Shown one piece after another: positions 9,377 to 18,600 of a stretch of DNA of 64,000 nt. The notes under the pieces are model-generated. The model was not told where the DNA came from. It saw only the letters and a program-made list of their open reading frames with translations, and searched no databases. Each line of letters starts with the position of its first letter. Position 1 is the first letter of the stretch. Source of the DNA: Stutzerimonas frequens (lineage in GTDB: Bacteria; Pseudomonadota; Gammaproteobacteria; Pseudomonadales; Pseudomonadaceae); the NCBI RefSeq assembly GCF_024448335.1, contig NZ_JAMOHM010000002.1, positions 397,875-461,874 on the forward strand, written 5' to 3'. A program made the position numbers and the translations under genes.

Positions 9377-9847
9377 ATGAAAGGCGACAAGCTGGTCATT
9401 CAGCATCTCAACAAGATCCTCGGTAACGAGCTGGTAGCCATTAACCAGTACTTTCTGCACGCGCGAATGTACGAGGACTGGGGCCTCGGCAAGCTCGGCA
9501 AGCACGAGTACGACGAATCCATCGACGAGATGAAGCATGCCGACAAGCTGATCAAGCGCATCCTCTTCCTCGAAGGCCTGCCGAATCTGCAGGATCTCGG
9601 CAAGCTGCTGATCGGCGAGAACACCCGCGAGATGCTCGAGTGCGATCTCAAGCTGGAACAGGGCGGCGTACAGGATCTGAAGGTCGCGATCGCCTACTGC
9701 GAAAGCGTCGGCGACTACGGCAGCCGGGAGCTGCTGGAAGACATCCTCGAGTCCGAGGAAGAACATATCGACTGGCTGGAAACCCAGCTGGGCCTGATCG
9801 ACAAGGTCGGCCTGGAGAACTACCTGCAGTCGCAAATGGACGACTGA
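9377..9847 (+). CDS. bfr: Bacterioferritin
   Basis: A 156-residue heme-containing ferritin subunit; the start at ATG 9377 gives [20 protein letters not shown]. All dinuclear ferroxidase ligands are present: Glu18, Glu51, His54, Glu94, Glu127 and His130. Met52, the axial heme ligand that binds between two subunits, is also present. The protein forms a 24-subunit cytoplasmic shell that oxidises and stores iron. It lies directly after bfd, which serves to mobilise the stored iron, and is followed by a bidirectional terminator. Confidence 0.96.
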   Translation: MKGDKLVIQHLNKILGNELVAINQYFLHARMYEDWGLGKLGKHEYDESIDEMKHADKLIKRILFLEGLPNLQDLGKLLIGENTREMLECDLKLEQGGVQDLKVAIAYCESVGDYGSRELLEDILESEEEHIDWLETQLGLIDKVGLENYLQSQMDD

Positions 9848-9870
9848 TCCACCAAGCACAGTCGCAAAAC

Positions 9871-9899
9871 AAAACGCCCCGATCAGATCGGGGCGTTTT
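9871..9899. terminator. Bidirectional terminator between bfr and the FKBP gene
   Basis: A perfect nine-base stem CGCCCCGAT / ATCGGGGCG with a three-base loop, flanked by AAAA on the left and TTTT on the right. It can serve both convergent genes. Confidence 0.9.
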
Positions 9900-9917
9900 C
9901 GTTTCCAGCGATTTAGC

Positions 9918-10667
9918 TTACTGCTGCTCCGGGGCCTCCGCAGGCTGCTCGGCAGCCGACTCCTCGGCCTCGTCACCTTTGATGTCCAGCAGTTCGAGAT
10001 CGAATACCAGCACCGAATTGGCCGGAATCAGCGGGCTCGGGCTCTGCTCGCCGTAGGCCAGCTCGCTCGGGATATAGAGCTTGAACTTCTCGCCGACGTG
10101 CATCAGCTGCAGGCCTTCGACCCAGCCAGGAATCACACCGCCAACCGGCAGGTCGATCGGACTGCCGCGCTTGATCGAGCTATCGAAAACGGTGCCATCG
10201 GTCAGGCTGCCTTCGTAGTGAACGGTCACTACGTCGTTCTCAGTCGGCTGACGCCCTTCGGCCGACTTGATGACTTCGTACTGCAGGCCGGATTCGGTGG
10301 TCTTCACACCCTCACGCTTGGCATTCTCTTCGAGAAACTTCTTGCCCGCCTCGACCGCCTTGGCGTTCATCTCGGCCATACGCTCTTCGGCGCGCGTCTG
10401 CAGGAACGTGAAGGCTTCCATCAGCTGCTCATCGGTGAGCTTCTGCTCCTTGTTGCCGATGGCGTCTTCGATACCCTGCGCTACAGCCTGGGAATCGAGA
10501 TCATCCATGCCCTCCTGCGCAAGGCTCTTGCCCATGTTCAGGCCGATACCGTAGGACGCCTTCTGCGCCGGAGTGTCCAGTTTGACACTGGTCTGCGAAT
10601 CGCAGCCGGCAAGTACCAGGCCGACCAGCGCAACCGCAGGTGCCAAACGTTGATGTCTCAGTCTCAT
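9918..10667 (-). CDS. FKBP-type peptidyl-prolyl cis-trans isomerase, lipoprotein (FkpA/Mip-like)
   Basis: A 249-residue protein with a lipoprotein signal ending LVLAGC (acylated Cys near residue 23). An N-terminal helical dimerisation domain (SYGIGLNMGKSLAQEG, then a long charged helix) is followed by the FKBP domain at about residues 125-230, with VTVHYEGSLTDGTVFDSS and VIPGWVEGLQLM, the conserved catalytic and ligand-pocket segments. The C-terminus is an acidic Glu/Ala/Pro-rich tail. It should act as a chaperone and prolyl isomerase for envelope proteins, anchored to a membrane facing the periplasm. It is monocistronic. Confidence 0.92.
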   Translation of the reverse strand: MRLRHQRLAPAVALVGLVLAGCDSQTSVKLDTPAQKASYGIGLNMGKSLAQEGMDDLDSQAVAQGIEDAIGNKEQKLTDEQLMEAFTFLQTRAEERMAEMNAKAVEAGKKFLEENAKREGVKTTESGLQYEVIKSAEGRQPTENDVVTVHYEGSLTDGTVFDSSIKRGSPIDLPVGGVIPGWVEGLQLMHVGEKFKLYIPSELAYGEQSPSPLIPANSVLVFDLELLDIKGDEAEESAAEQPAEAPEQQ

Positions 10668-10857
10668 GCTGTTTCCTTAATTACGCTGGAGGCATATCGA
10701 TAACGAATGGCCGAGCTTATCAGTGCATCCGGACACTGGCTACCGCGCCTCCCGGCAACGATCGTAAAGAGATGGCAAAGAAAGGAAGCGCGTAGCATTT
10801 CTGCGCGGGGCGATGAATGAACCGGGGCAGCGATCCGGACCGCCAGAAAGCGGGCAA

Positions 10858-10886
10858 AAAAAAACGGCCCCTAAGGCCGTTTTCTT
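10858..10886 (-). terminator. Rho-independent terminator of the tRNA-Val/tRNA-Asp transcript
   Basis: Stem AAACGGCC / GGCCGTTT with a five-base loop; on the minus strand it runs into a tract of nine T. It lies about 40 bases beyond tRNA-Asp. Confidence 0.88.
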
Positions 10887-10925
10887 CGTTGCTTCAGGGC
10901 GTTCAGTATTCCCGTGAAGCGAATA

Positions 10926-11002
10926 TGGCGCAGCGGACGGGACTCGAACCCGCGACCCCCGGCGTGACAGGCCGGTATTCTAACCGACTGAACTACCGCT
11001 GC
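10926..11002 (-). tRNA. tRNA-Asp (anticodon GTC)
   Basis: A 77-base cloverleaf on the minus strand. The acceptor stem GCAGCGG/CCGCTGC is followed by discriminator G and an encoded CCA. The D-arm contains TTCAGTCGGTTAG, the T-arm GGTTCGAGTCC, and the anticodon loop reads CTGTCAC with anticodon GTC. It is co-transcribed downstream of tRNA-Val. Confidence 0.97.
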
Positions 11003-11015
11003 GCTAAACCTCGAG

Positions 11016-11091
11016 TGGTGGGTGATGACGGGATCGAACCGCCGACCCTCTGCTTGTAAGGCAGATGCTCTCCCAGCTGAGCTAATCACCC
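11016..11091 (-). tRNA. tRNA-Val (anticodon TAC)
   Basis: A 76-base cloverleaf on the minus strand with acceptor stem GGGTGAT/ATCACCC, discriminator A and encoded CCA. The anticodon loop is CTTACAA, anticodon TAC; the T-arm has GGTTCGATCC. It lies 13 bases upstream of tRNA-Asp in one transcript. Confidence 0.97.
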
Positions 11092-11113
11092 GTTTGCTCT
11101 CGAAGTGGGGCGC

Positions 11114-11142
11114 ATTCTAGAGAGGGTTCCGCACCTTGGCAA
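11114..11142 (-). promoter_or_regulatory. Sigma-70 promoter for the tRNA-Val/tRNA-Asp unit
   Basis: Minus strand: -35 TTGCCA at 11142-11137, exact 17-base spacer, -10 TAGAAT at 11119-11114, then a GC-rich GCGCCCC discriminator typical of stringently controlled stable-RNA promoters. Confidence 0.75.
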
Positions 11143-11305
11143 CCCCCTTTTGAAAAAAAAATTGCAGAAGTTCCAAAGACTTAGGAAACACCCGGTTTAC
11201 CAGCCGTTTTTTCCCACCTGCTGCGCATTAACCGCCGGCAGGGTTGGCCTGAACTGGCCAGGCAGGAATAATGCACCCCTTTGCTTTCCGGAGATCTACC
11301 CCGCC

Positions 11306-12226
11306 ATGTGGTTTCGCAACCTGCTCGTATACCGTCTCACCCAGGATGTCGCGCTAGATGCGGAGACGCTCGAAGCTGCACTGGCCGCCAAACCCGCCCG
11401 CCCCTGCGCCAGCCAGGAGCTGAGCACCTATGGTTTCGTCGCGCCGTTCGGCAAGGGCGAAGACGCCCCGCTGGTGCATGTCAGCCAGGGTTTCCTGCTG
11501 ATCGCCACGCGCAAGGAAGAACGCATCCTGCCCGGCAGCGTGGTCAAGGACGCGGTGAAGGAGAAGGTCGACGAGATCGAAGCCGAGCAGATGCGCAAGG
11601 TCTATAAGAAGGAGCGCGACCAGATCAAGGACGAGATCATCCAGGCCTTCCTGCCACGCGCCTTCATTCGCAAGTCCGGCACCTTCGCCGCGATCGACGC
11701 CGAGCGCGGACTGATCCTGGTCAACTCGGCAAGCCCGAAGAAGGCGGAGGACCTGCTCTCCACCCTGCGCGAGGCGATCGGCTCGCTGCCGGTGCGCCCG
11801 CTGACGGTGAAGATCGCGCCCAGCGCCACACTCACCGACTGGGTCAAGACACAGAAGGCCGCTGAGGACTTCTTCGTCCTGGACGAATGCGAACTGCGCG
11901 ACACCCACGAAGATGGCGGTGTGGTGCGCTGCAAGCGCCAGGATCTGACTAGCGACGAGATCCAGCAGCATATGGAAGCCGGCAAGCAGGTCACCCAGCT
12001 GTCACTGGCCTGGCAGGACAAACTGTCCTTCGTACTGGACGACAAGCTGATCATCAAGCGCCTGCGCTTCGAGGAGCTGCTACAGGACCAGGCCGAACAG
12101 GATGGTGGCGACGACGCCCTCGCCCAGCAGGACGCCAGCTTCCTGCTGATGATGATGACCTTCCGCGAATTCCTGCCGGCGCTGTTTGAGGCATTCGGCG
12201 GCGAAGAGGTTCCGCAGGGCATCTGA
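11306..12226 (+). CDS. rdgC: Recombination-associated protein RdgC
   Basis: A 306-residue protein of normal RdgC length; the start [15 protein letters not shown] at ATG 11306 matches the family and the earlier frame is non-coding. RdgC forms a ring-shaped dimer on DNA and limits RecA filament formation; in some bacteria it is essential when replication restart is impaired. Family segments include [27 protein letters not shown] and [15 protein letters not shown] at the end. It is a single gene, followed by a GC-rich hairpin (12233-12252) without a T tract. Confidence 0.95.
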   Translation: MWFRNLLVYRLTQDVALDAETLEAALAAKPARPCASQELSTYGFVAPFGKGEDAPLVHVSQGFLLIATRKEERILPGSVVKDAVKEKVDEIEAEQMRKVYKKERDQIKDEIIQAFLPRAFIRKSGTFAAIDAERGLILVNSASPKKAEDLLSTLREAIGSLPVRPLTVKIAPSATLTDWVKTQKAAEDFFVLDECELRDTHEDGGVVRCKRQDLTSDEIQQHMEAGKQVTQLSLAWQDKLSFVLDDKLIIKRLRFEELLQDQAEQDGGDDALAQQDASFLLMMMTFREFLPALFEAFGGEEVPQGI

Positions 12227-12262
12227 CCCGACGGGGCGCCGCCCGGCGCCCCCTCCCCCGCC

Positions 12263-13672
12263 TCAGCGCAATCCGAGCTGCACCAGCAATTTCCCTCCCA
12301 GCCGATCCCCCAGCACCCAGAGCAGGAAGCGCTCGATGAACTCCGGCGCATCGATGAACAGCGCGCCGCAGACCAGGACGCTGAGCAGCGAGACGACCAG
12401 GAACAGCTGCGGTATCGACAGTTTCAGCACGACCAAGAGCACGATCGCGATGATCGCCGAGGCGACCATGAACAGCGCATTGAGAATGTTGTTCGCCGCC
12501 ACCACCCGCGAGCGCTCGTGCACCACACTGCGTGACTGGATCAGGGCATACAGCGGGACGATGTAAACGCCGCCGAAGATCCCCAGCCCGAGGATGTCCG
12601 CCAGTATCCACCAGGCGGAAGGCTCACCAAGCAGGGTCAGCCAGTCCACGCTGGCCGCAGGCAACGGATGCTCGCCGGCATGCCACCAAAGCAGCACCCC
12701 GCACAGGCTCAGACCGATCGCCCCGAATGGCACCAGGCCGATCTCCACGTGATGCCGGGACAGTCGTTCGCAGAGCAGCGACCCCAGCGCGATGCCCACC
12801 GAGAACAGGGTGAGGATCAGCGTGACCACGCTTTCATCGCCGCCGAGATAGTCCTTGGCAAACGCCGGGATCTGCGTCAGGTAGGTTGCGCCAAGAAACC
12901 AGAACCAGGAATTGCCCAGCATCGCCCGGGACACGGCGCGCTGCTGGCCGAAGCCCAGCCGCAGGATTCGCCATGACTGGCGCAGCACGCGCCAGTCCAT
13001 ATGCAATGTTGGCAAGGCGGCCGTCGCAGCGGGAATCGCGAGGCTGGCCAGATACCCGATCAAGGCGATCAGCACTACGCTGAGCGCCACCCACTCCGCA
13101 TAGGCGTCGCTCGCCATCAGCACACCCGCACCGATGGTGCCGCCGAGAATGGCCAGGAACGTTCCCATCTCCACCAGTGCATTGCCGCCGACCAACTCGT
13201 CCTCGGACAGCTGTTGCGGCAGGATCGAATACTTGACCGGGCCGAACAGCGCCGATTGGGTCCCCATGCAGAACAGCACCAAGAGCAGCAGCGGCAAGTT
13301 GCCCAGCAGCATACCCAGCGCACCGGCCAGCATGATGAGGATCTCGGCGAACTTGATCCGGCGGATCAGCGCGGCCTTCTCGAAGCGCTCGCCCAGCTGT
13401 CCGCCCAGCGCGGAAAAGAGAAAGAACGGCAGGATGAACAGCAACGCGCAGAGGTTGATCAGCAGACTCTTGTCGGCGGCCGTGCCGAGCTTGAACAGAA
13501 TCGCCAGGATCAACGCCTGCTTGAACACGTTGTCGTTGAACGCGCCGAGCAGCTGAGTGCAGAAGAACGGCAGAAAGCGGCGCTTGCCGAGCAGACGGAA
13601 CTGCGAGCGTGGCGCTTGCTCGTCCCTGGCCGCTGCCGATCGCGCGGCGCGTTTGGCTGACTCGCCTCTCAT
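12263..13672 (-). CDS. MFS transporter, LplT-like (lysophospholipid flippase family)
   Basis: A 469-residue protein from ATG 13672, whose start overlaps the azlD stop (ATGA). A short charged leader is followed by 10-12 hydrophobic helices. The segment RRFLPFFCTQLLGAFNDNVF is the hallmark of the MFS proteins related to LplT and to the membrane half of bacterial acyltransferase fusions; FGPVKYSILPQ is another. In E. coli LplT flips lysophosphatidylethanolamine for re-acylation by Aas. Here there is no acyltransferase domain and none is adjacent, so the substrate is uncertain. Coupling to azlCD suggests co-expression with an amino acid exporter. Confidence 0.78.
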   Translation of the reverse strand: MRGESAKRAARSAAARDEQAPRSQFRLLGKRRFLPFFCTQLLGAFNDNVFKQALILAILFKLGTAADKSLLINLCALLFILPFFLFSALGGQLGERFEKAALIRRIKFAEILIMLAGALGMLLGNLPLLLLVLFCMGTQSALFGPVKYSILPQQLSEDELVGGNALVEMGTFLAILGGTIGAGVLMASDAYAEWVALSVVLIALIGYLASLAIPAATAALPTLHMDWRVLRQSWRILRLGFGQQRAVSRAMLGNSWFWFLGATYLTQIPAFAKDYLGGDESVVTLILTLFSVGIALGSLLCERLSRHHVEIGLVPFGAIGLSLCGVLLWWHAGEHPLPAASVDWLTLLGEPSAWWILADILGLGIFGGVYIVPLYALIQSRSVVHERSRVVAANNILNALFMVASAIIAIVLLVVLKLSIPQLFLVVSLLSVLVCGALFIDAPEFIERFLLWVLGDRLGGKLLVQLGLR

Positions 13673-13995
13673 ATCGGCAACTGCCCGAGCGCCCAGCGCA
13701 GCACGAAGAAGCTCAGCAGACCGCCGGCGATGGTCGCCAGCAGGTTGCGGCTGAACGCGGCGATGGCGATGGCCAGCAGCCCGGCCAGCAGATAGGCGTT
13801 GTCCCAGTTCAACGCCAACTGCCCGTCCGGCATCAGCATGCCGGGCACCACAATCGCGGTCAGCACCGCCACCGGGACGTAATGCAGGCCCTGCTCGATG
13901 GCGCGTGGAAAGCGCAGATTCGGCCAGGCAAAGAAGCTGTAGCGGATCACGAAGGTGATCGCCAGCATGCCGAGGATCAGCAGCCACGTATTCAT
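13669..13995 (-). CDS. azlD: AzlD family branched-chain amino acid exporter small subunit
   Basis: A 108-residue membrane protein starting [15 protein letters not shown] with three or four hydrophobic helices, matching the AzlD domain ([33 protein letters not shown]). AzlD pairs with AzlC to export branched-chain amino acids or analogues. Both ends overlap neighbours by four bases (azlC stop and MFS start), showing tight translational coupling in a three-gene operon. Confidence 0.88.
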   Translation of the reverse strand: MNTWLLILGMLAITFVIRYSFFAWPNLRFPRAIEQGLHYVPVAVLTAIVVPGMLMPDGQLALNWDNAYLLAGLLAIAIAAFSRNLLATIAGGLLSFFVLRWALGQLPI

Positions 13996-14708
13996 AGCGC
14001 CCCCTGCGGTCGGGCCGCGGCTTCGGCCCGTCGCTCCAGCCATACGCCGATGACGATGCCCGCCAGCGCGGCGGCAATCAGCCCGAGCTTGTAGGGCAGT
14101 TCCCAGGTCAGCAGCGCCACGCCGCCAGCGACCACTGCCGACGCCACCTGAGGGCGGGTACGCATCATCGGCACGGCAATGCCGATGAAGGTGGCAATCA
14201 TGGCGAAGTCCAGTCCCCAGCTGGCGATATCCGGCACGGCCTGGCCAAAGGCGATCCCCACGAGCGTCGACAATTGCCAGTTGACGTACATGGTCAACGC
14301 CGCCCCGAGAAAGAACCAGTGCTTGTAGGGCGATGCGTCGTCGCGCGCATAGCGATTCTGCACCACAGCGAATGCCTCGTCCGTCAACCAGAACGCCAAC
14401 GGCGCACGCCAACGGCCAGGCAGATGGCGAACGAACGGCTGCAAGGCGGCGCTGTACAAGGCGTGGCGAAGGTTCACAACGAATGTGGTGAGCAGCACTA
14501 CCGCCGCGCCGACCCCACCGGTGATCAGGGTGATCGCGATGAACTGCGCGGAGCCGGCGAATACCAGCGTGGACATCCCCATCGCCTGCCAGCCCGTCAG
14601 GCCCGCCCCCACCGCCAGCGTGCCGAAAATGACGCCGAAGGGGATCGCCCCGAGAATCAGCGGCAGGATGTCACGGCAACCGTGGGCGAACTCTTGCGAG
14701 CGGGACAT
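13992..14708 (-). CDS. azlC: AzlC family branched-chain amino acid exporter large subunit
   Basis: A 238-residue inner-membrane protein from ATG 14708 with AAGGAG eight bases upstream. It begins [20 protein letters not shown] and contains [10 protein letters not shown], the [11 protein letters not shown] signature, and [11 protein letters not shown], all typical of AzlC/YgaZ. Together with AzlD it should form a branched-chain amino acid exporter. First gene of the azlC-azlD-MFS operon; 163 bases of non-coding sequence separate it from the GNAT gene behind. Confidence 0.9.
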   Translation of the reverse strand: MSRSQEFAHGCRDILPLILGAIPFGVIFGTLAVGAGLTGWQAMGMSTLVFAGSAQFIAITLITGGVGAAVVLLTTFVVNLRHALYSAALQPFVRHLPGRWRAPLAFWLTDEAFAVVQNRYARDDASPYKHWFFLGAALTMYVNWQLSTLVGIAFGQAVPDIASWGLDFAMIATFIGIAVPMMRTRPQVASAVVAGGVALLTWELPYKLGLIAAALAGIVIGVWLERRAEAAARPQGAL

Positions 14709-14871
14709 AGGAACTCCTTGTAGGCCTCGCGTCGACGAACCATACGCCGCACCACCGGCTGTACGGGCATGGCACGACGAAAGGCTTCGGTCGATCAGGC
14801 GGACTGTTGCGACAAAGCACCGCACGATAACCGAACTGACGGCAACAGGCGATCCAGAGCGGCGCCCGAGG

Positions 14872-15432
14872 TCAGTCGGCCGCGAGCCGCTGCCGGACCT
14901 GGCTCCATTCGCGGTCGGTGATGCTGTACAGCACCGTGTCGTCGAGCCGGCCGTCCGCCAGCCGGCGATGGTTGCGCAGCAGGCCTTCGCGCTGTGCGCC
15001 GAGCTTCTCGATCGCGCGCTGGGAGCGCAGATTGCTGGCCGCAGTCTTCAACTGCAGCCGGACCAGTTGCCACTCCTCGAATGCATGGCGCAACAGCAGG
15101 AACTTGATCGAGGCGTTCAAGCCGCTGCCATGCTCCGCCTGGTCGAGCCAGGTCCAGCCCAGCTCGGCGGCCGGAAGACCGCTGACGAAGTCAGCGAAGC
15201 GCGTGGTGCCGACCAGGCGCTCGGCCATCCGAATGCTGAATACCACAGCCCTGCCGTCGCGCTGCTCGGCAACGGCCTGGCGATACCAATCCGGGCGCAG
15301 CGGGCCATTCATGTAGGCCAGCTCGGCGCGGTTTCTCTCAGCCAGGGCGACCAGCTCGGGGATATCCGCGTCCACCATCGGCTCCAGACGCAGCGCTCCG
15401 CGTTGCAGGGTTACCGGAAGTGGGCTGAACAT
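14872..15432 (-). CDS. GNAT family N-acetyltransferase (RimL-like)
   Basis: A 186-residue protein; ATG 15432 with AGGAG ten bases upstream gives [19 protein letters not shown]. The fold runs from an N-terminal strand through [12 protein letters not shown] to the [17 protein letters not shown] segment and the C-terminal [17 protein letters not shown], characteristic of RimJ/RimL-type acetyltransferases that bind acetyl-CoA. The acceptor is unknown; ribosomal protein, small molecule and antibiotic substrates are all known in this family. It stands alone, with 259 bases of apparently non-coding sequence before the divergent sensor kinase gene. Confidence 0.85.
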   Translation of the reverse strand: MFSPLPVTLQRGALRLEPMVDADIPELVALAERNRAELAYMNGPLRPDWYRQAVAEQRDGRAVVFSIRMAERLVGTTRFADFVSGLPAAELGWTWLDQAEHGSGLNASIKFLLLRHAFEEWQLVRLQLKTAASNLRSQRAIEKLGAQREGLLRNHRRLADGRLDDTVLYSITDREWSQVRQRLAAD

Positions 15433-15691
15433 GGCGATCTCCTGTAAAGGCTTGTGGATGGCTGGCCGTTGCCGGACAACTCCAGCAGCGCGCGTGATGC
15501 GGTAGTTAAAGGACGGCCGGCATGCCCGTGCTAGACACATGCGACCTTGGTAGCAACACCGTACACGGGCACGCCAATGCTGCGAAACTTCACGAATTCA
15601 CCATACTAATGAGTCGCCAGGACTGATTAAATTCGGCGCCCGCCACGGCACGCCGATGCCGGTCCGGCACCCCCTTGCTTCTGGAGTTTGC

Positions 15692-18600
15692 ATGACGCTG
15701 TCAGGCGGGCTGATCGCTGCGGTCGCCCTCGTCTATATGGCCATTCTGTTTGCCATCGCTTTCTATGGCGACCGCAACAACGCCTCCCTGTCACTCCGCC
15801 TCCGGCCGTGGGTCTACAGCCTGTCGCTGGCGGTGTACTGCACCAGTTGGACATTCTTCGGTGCGGTCGGCCAATCCGCCGAGCAACTGTGGGCGTTCCT
15901 ACCGATCTACCTCGGCCCGATTCTGTTGCTGCTGTTCGCACCCCACGTGATCCAGAAGATGATCATGATCAGCAAGCAGGAGAACATCACCTCCATCGCC
16001 GACTTCATCGCGGCACGCTACGGCAAGTCGCAGCTGCTCGCAGTGGTCGTCACGCTGATCTGCCTGGTCGGTGTGCTGCCGTATATTGCGCTGCAGCTCA
16101 AGGGCATCGTGCTCGGGGTGAACGTGCTGAGCGGCATCAACATCGAGGCTGCAGGTACCGGCACCCGCGACACCGCGCTCATCGTCTCGATCGTCCTGGC
16201 GCTGTTCACCATCCTGTTCGGCACGCGCAACCTGGATGTCACCGAGCACCATCGCGGCATGGTCCTGGCGATTGCCTTCGAGTCACTGGTCAAGCTGCTG
16301 GCATTCCTGGCGGTGGGCGCCTTCGTCACCTTCGGCCTGTTCGACGGCTTTGGCGATCTGTTCAATCAGGCCTATGACTCGCCGGACCTTGCCGGATTCT
16401 GGAGCGAAGGCGTCAACTGGTCCGCCATGCTGGTCCAGACCACCGTCGCGATGATGGCGATCGTCTGTCTGCCGCGGCAGTTTCACGTTTCGGTAGTGGA
16501 AAACATCGAGCCGCGCGACTTCCGCCTGGCGCGCTGGGTATTCCCGCTCTACCTGGTGCTGGCCGCCGTGTTCGTCGTGCCGATCGCGCTTGCCGGGCAA
16601 ATGCTGCTGCCGGCGGGCGTCACTCCTGACTCCTTCGTGATCAGCCTGCCGCTGGCCGAACTGCATCCGTGGCTGGCGCTGCTGGCCTTCATCGGCGGCG
16701 CTTCGGCGGCGACCGGCATGGTCATCGTCGCCAGCGTGGCGCTGTCGACCATGGTCTCCAACGACATGCTGCTGCCCTGGCTGCTACGTCGACAGGAAAC
16801 GGAGCGCCCGTTCGAGGCGTTCCGCCACTGGATGCTGTCGGTACGCCGCATCAGCATCGTGGTGATTCTGCTCCTGGCCTATGTCAGCTACCGACTGCTC
16901 GGCTCAACCGCCTCGCTGGCTACCATCGGCCAGATCGCCTTCGCCGCTATCACCCAGCTGGCGCCGGCGATGGTCGGCGCACTGTACTGGAAACAGGCCA
17001 ACCGCCGAGGCGTGTTCGCCGGCCTGACCGCCGGTGCGGCAATCTGGTTCTATACGCTGATCCTGCCCCTGCTGGGCTGGCCGCTGGACATGTTCCCCGG
17101 GCTGAGCTGGATGTACAACGGCGGCCTGGGCTTCGGCCTCAGCGGCCTGACCCTTGGCGTGACACTTTCGCTGGTGGGCAATGCGACGCTGTTCTTCTGG
17201 GTGTCGATCCTGAGTCAGACACATGTCGCCGAACACTGGCAGGCAAGCCGCTTCATCGGCCAGGAAATCGCCTCGCCGACTGGCGGCCGCCGCCTGCTTG
17301 CCGTACGGGTCGAAGACCTGCTGATGCTCGCCTCCCGCTTCGTCGGCGCCGAGCGGGCCGAACAGAGCTTCCATCGCTTCGCCCGCCGCCATGGCCAGGA
17401 CTTCTCGCCCAAGCTGCAGGCCGATGGCCAATGGATCGCACATACCGAGCGCCTGCTGGCCGGCGTGCTCGGTGCTTCCTCTACCCGTGCAGTGGTCAAG
17501 GCCGCCCTCGAAGGCCGCGACATGCAGGTCGACGACGTGGTGCGCATCGTCGGCGAAGCCTCGGAAGTGCTGCAGTTCAACCGCGCACTGCTGCAGGGCG
17601 CGATCGAAAACATCACCCAGGGCATCAGCGTAGTCGACCAGTCGCTGCGCCTGGTGGCCTGGAACCATCGTTATCTCGAACTCTTCGAGTATCCGGACGG
17701 GCTGGTCTACATCGGCCGCCCGATCGCCGACATCATCCGCTACAACGCCGAGCGCGGCCTGTGCGGCCCGGGCGATCCCGATACCCATGTGGCCAAGCGC
17801 CTGTACTGGATGCGCCAGGGCCGTGCCCACACCTCCGAGCGGCTGTTCCCCAACGGTCGCGTCGTCGAGCTGATCGGCAACCCGATGCCTGGCGGGGGCT
17901 TCGTCATGAGCTTCAGCGACATCACCGCCTACCGCGAGGCCGAACGCGCGCTGAAAGACGCCAACGAGGGGCTCGAGCAGCGCGTCAGCGAGCGCACCCA
18001 GGAGCTGTCGCAGCTCAACCAGGCACTGATCGAAGCCAAGAGCACCGCCGAAGCCGCCAACCAGTCGAAGACCCGCTTCCTCGCTGCGGTCAGCCATGAC
18101 CTGATGCAGCCACTCAATGCGGCCCGGCTGTTCTCCGCGGCGCTGTCGCACCAGCAGAGCGCATTGCCCAAGGAGGCGCAGGAGCTGATCCAGCATCTGG
18201 ACAGCTCGCTGCGTTCGGCCGAGGACCTGATCACCGACCTGCTGGACATCTCACGCCTGGAAAGCGGCCGAGTCACTCCGGATCGCAATCCGTTCCCGCT
18301 GGCGACGCTGTTCGACACGCTGAGCACCGAATTCACGGCGCTCGCCCGCGAGCAAGGCATCACCCTGCGAGTGCACGGCAGCAAGCTGCGCGTGGACAGT
18401 GACATACGCCTGCTGCGACGGGTGCTGCAGAACTTCCTGACCAATGCGTTCCGCTATGCCAAGGGTCGCGTGGTGCTGGGCGTACGCCGGCAGGGATCGT
18501 CGCTGCGGCTGGAAGTCTGGGACCGCGGCCCGGGCATTCCACAGGACAAGCTGAAAGTGATCTTCGAGGAGTTCAAGCGGCTGGACAGCCATCAGACGCG

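Noticed and set aside
10817..11089. Short open frames over the tRNA-Asp and tRNA-Val genes
   Set aside because: They lie across tRNA cloverleafs and a terminator and are not protein-coding.
12233..12252. GC-rich hairpin after rdgC as an intrinsic terminator
   Set aside because: The nine-base stem is perfect but is not followed by a T tract on either strand, so I did not call it.
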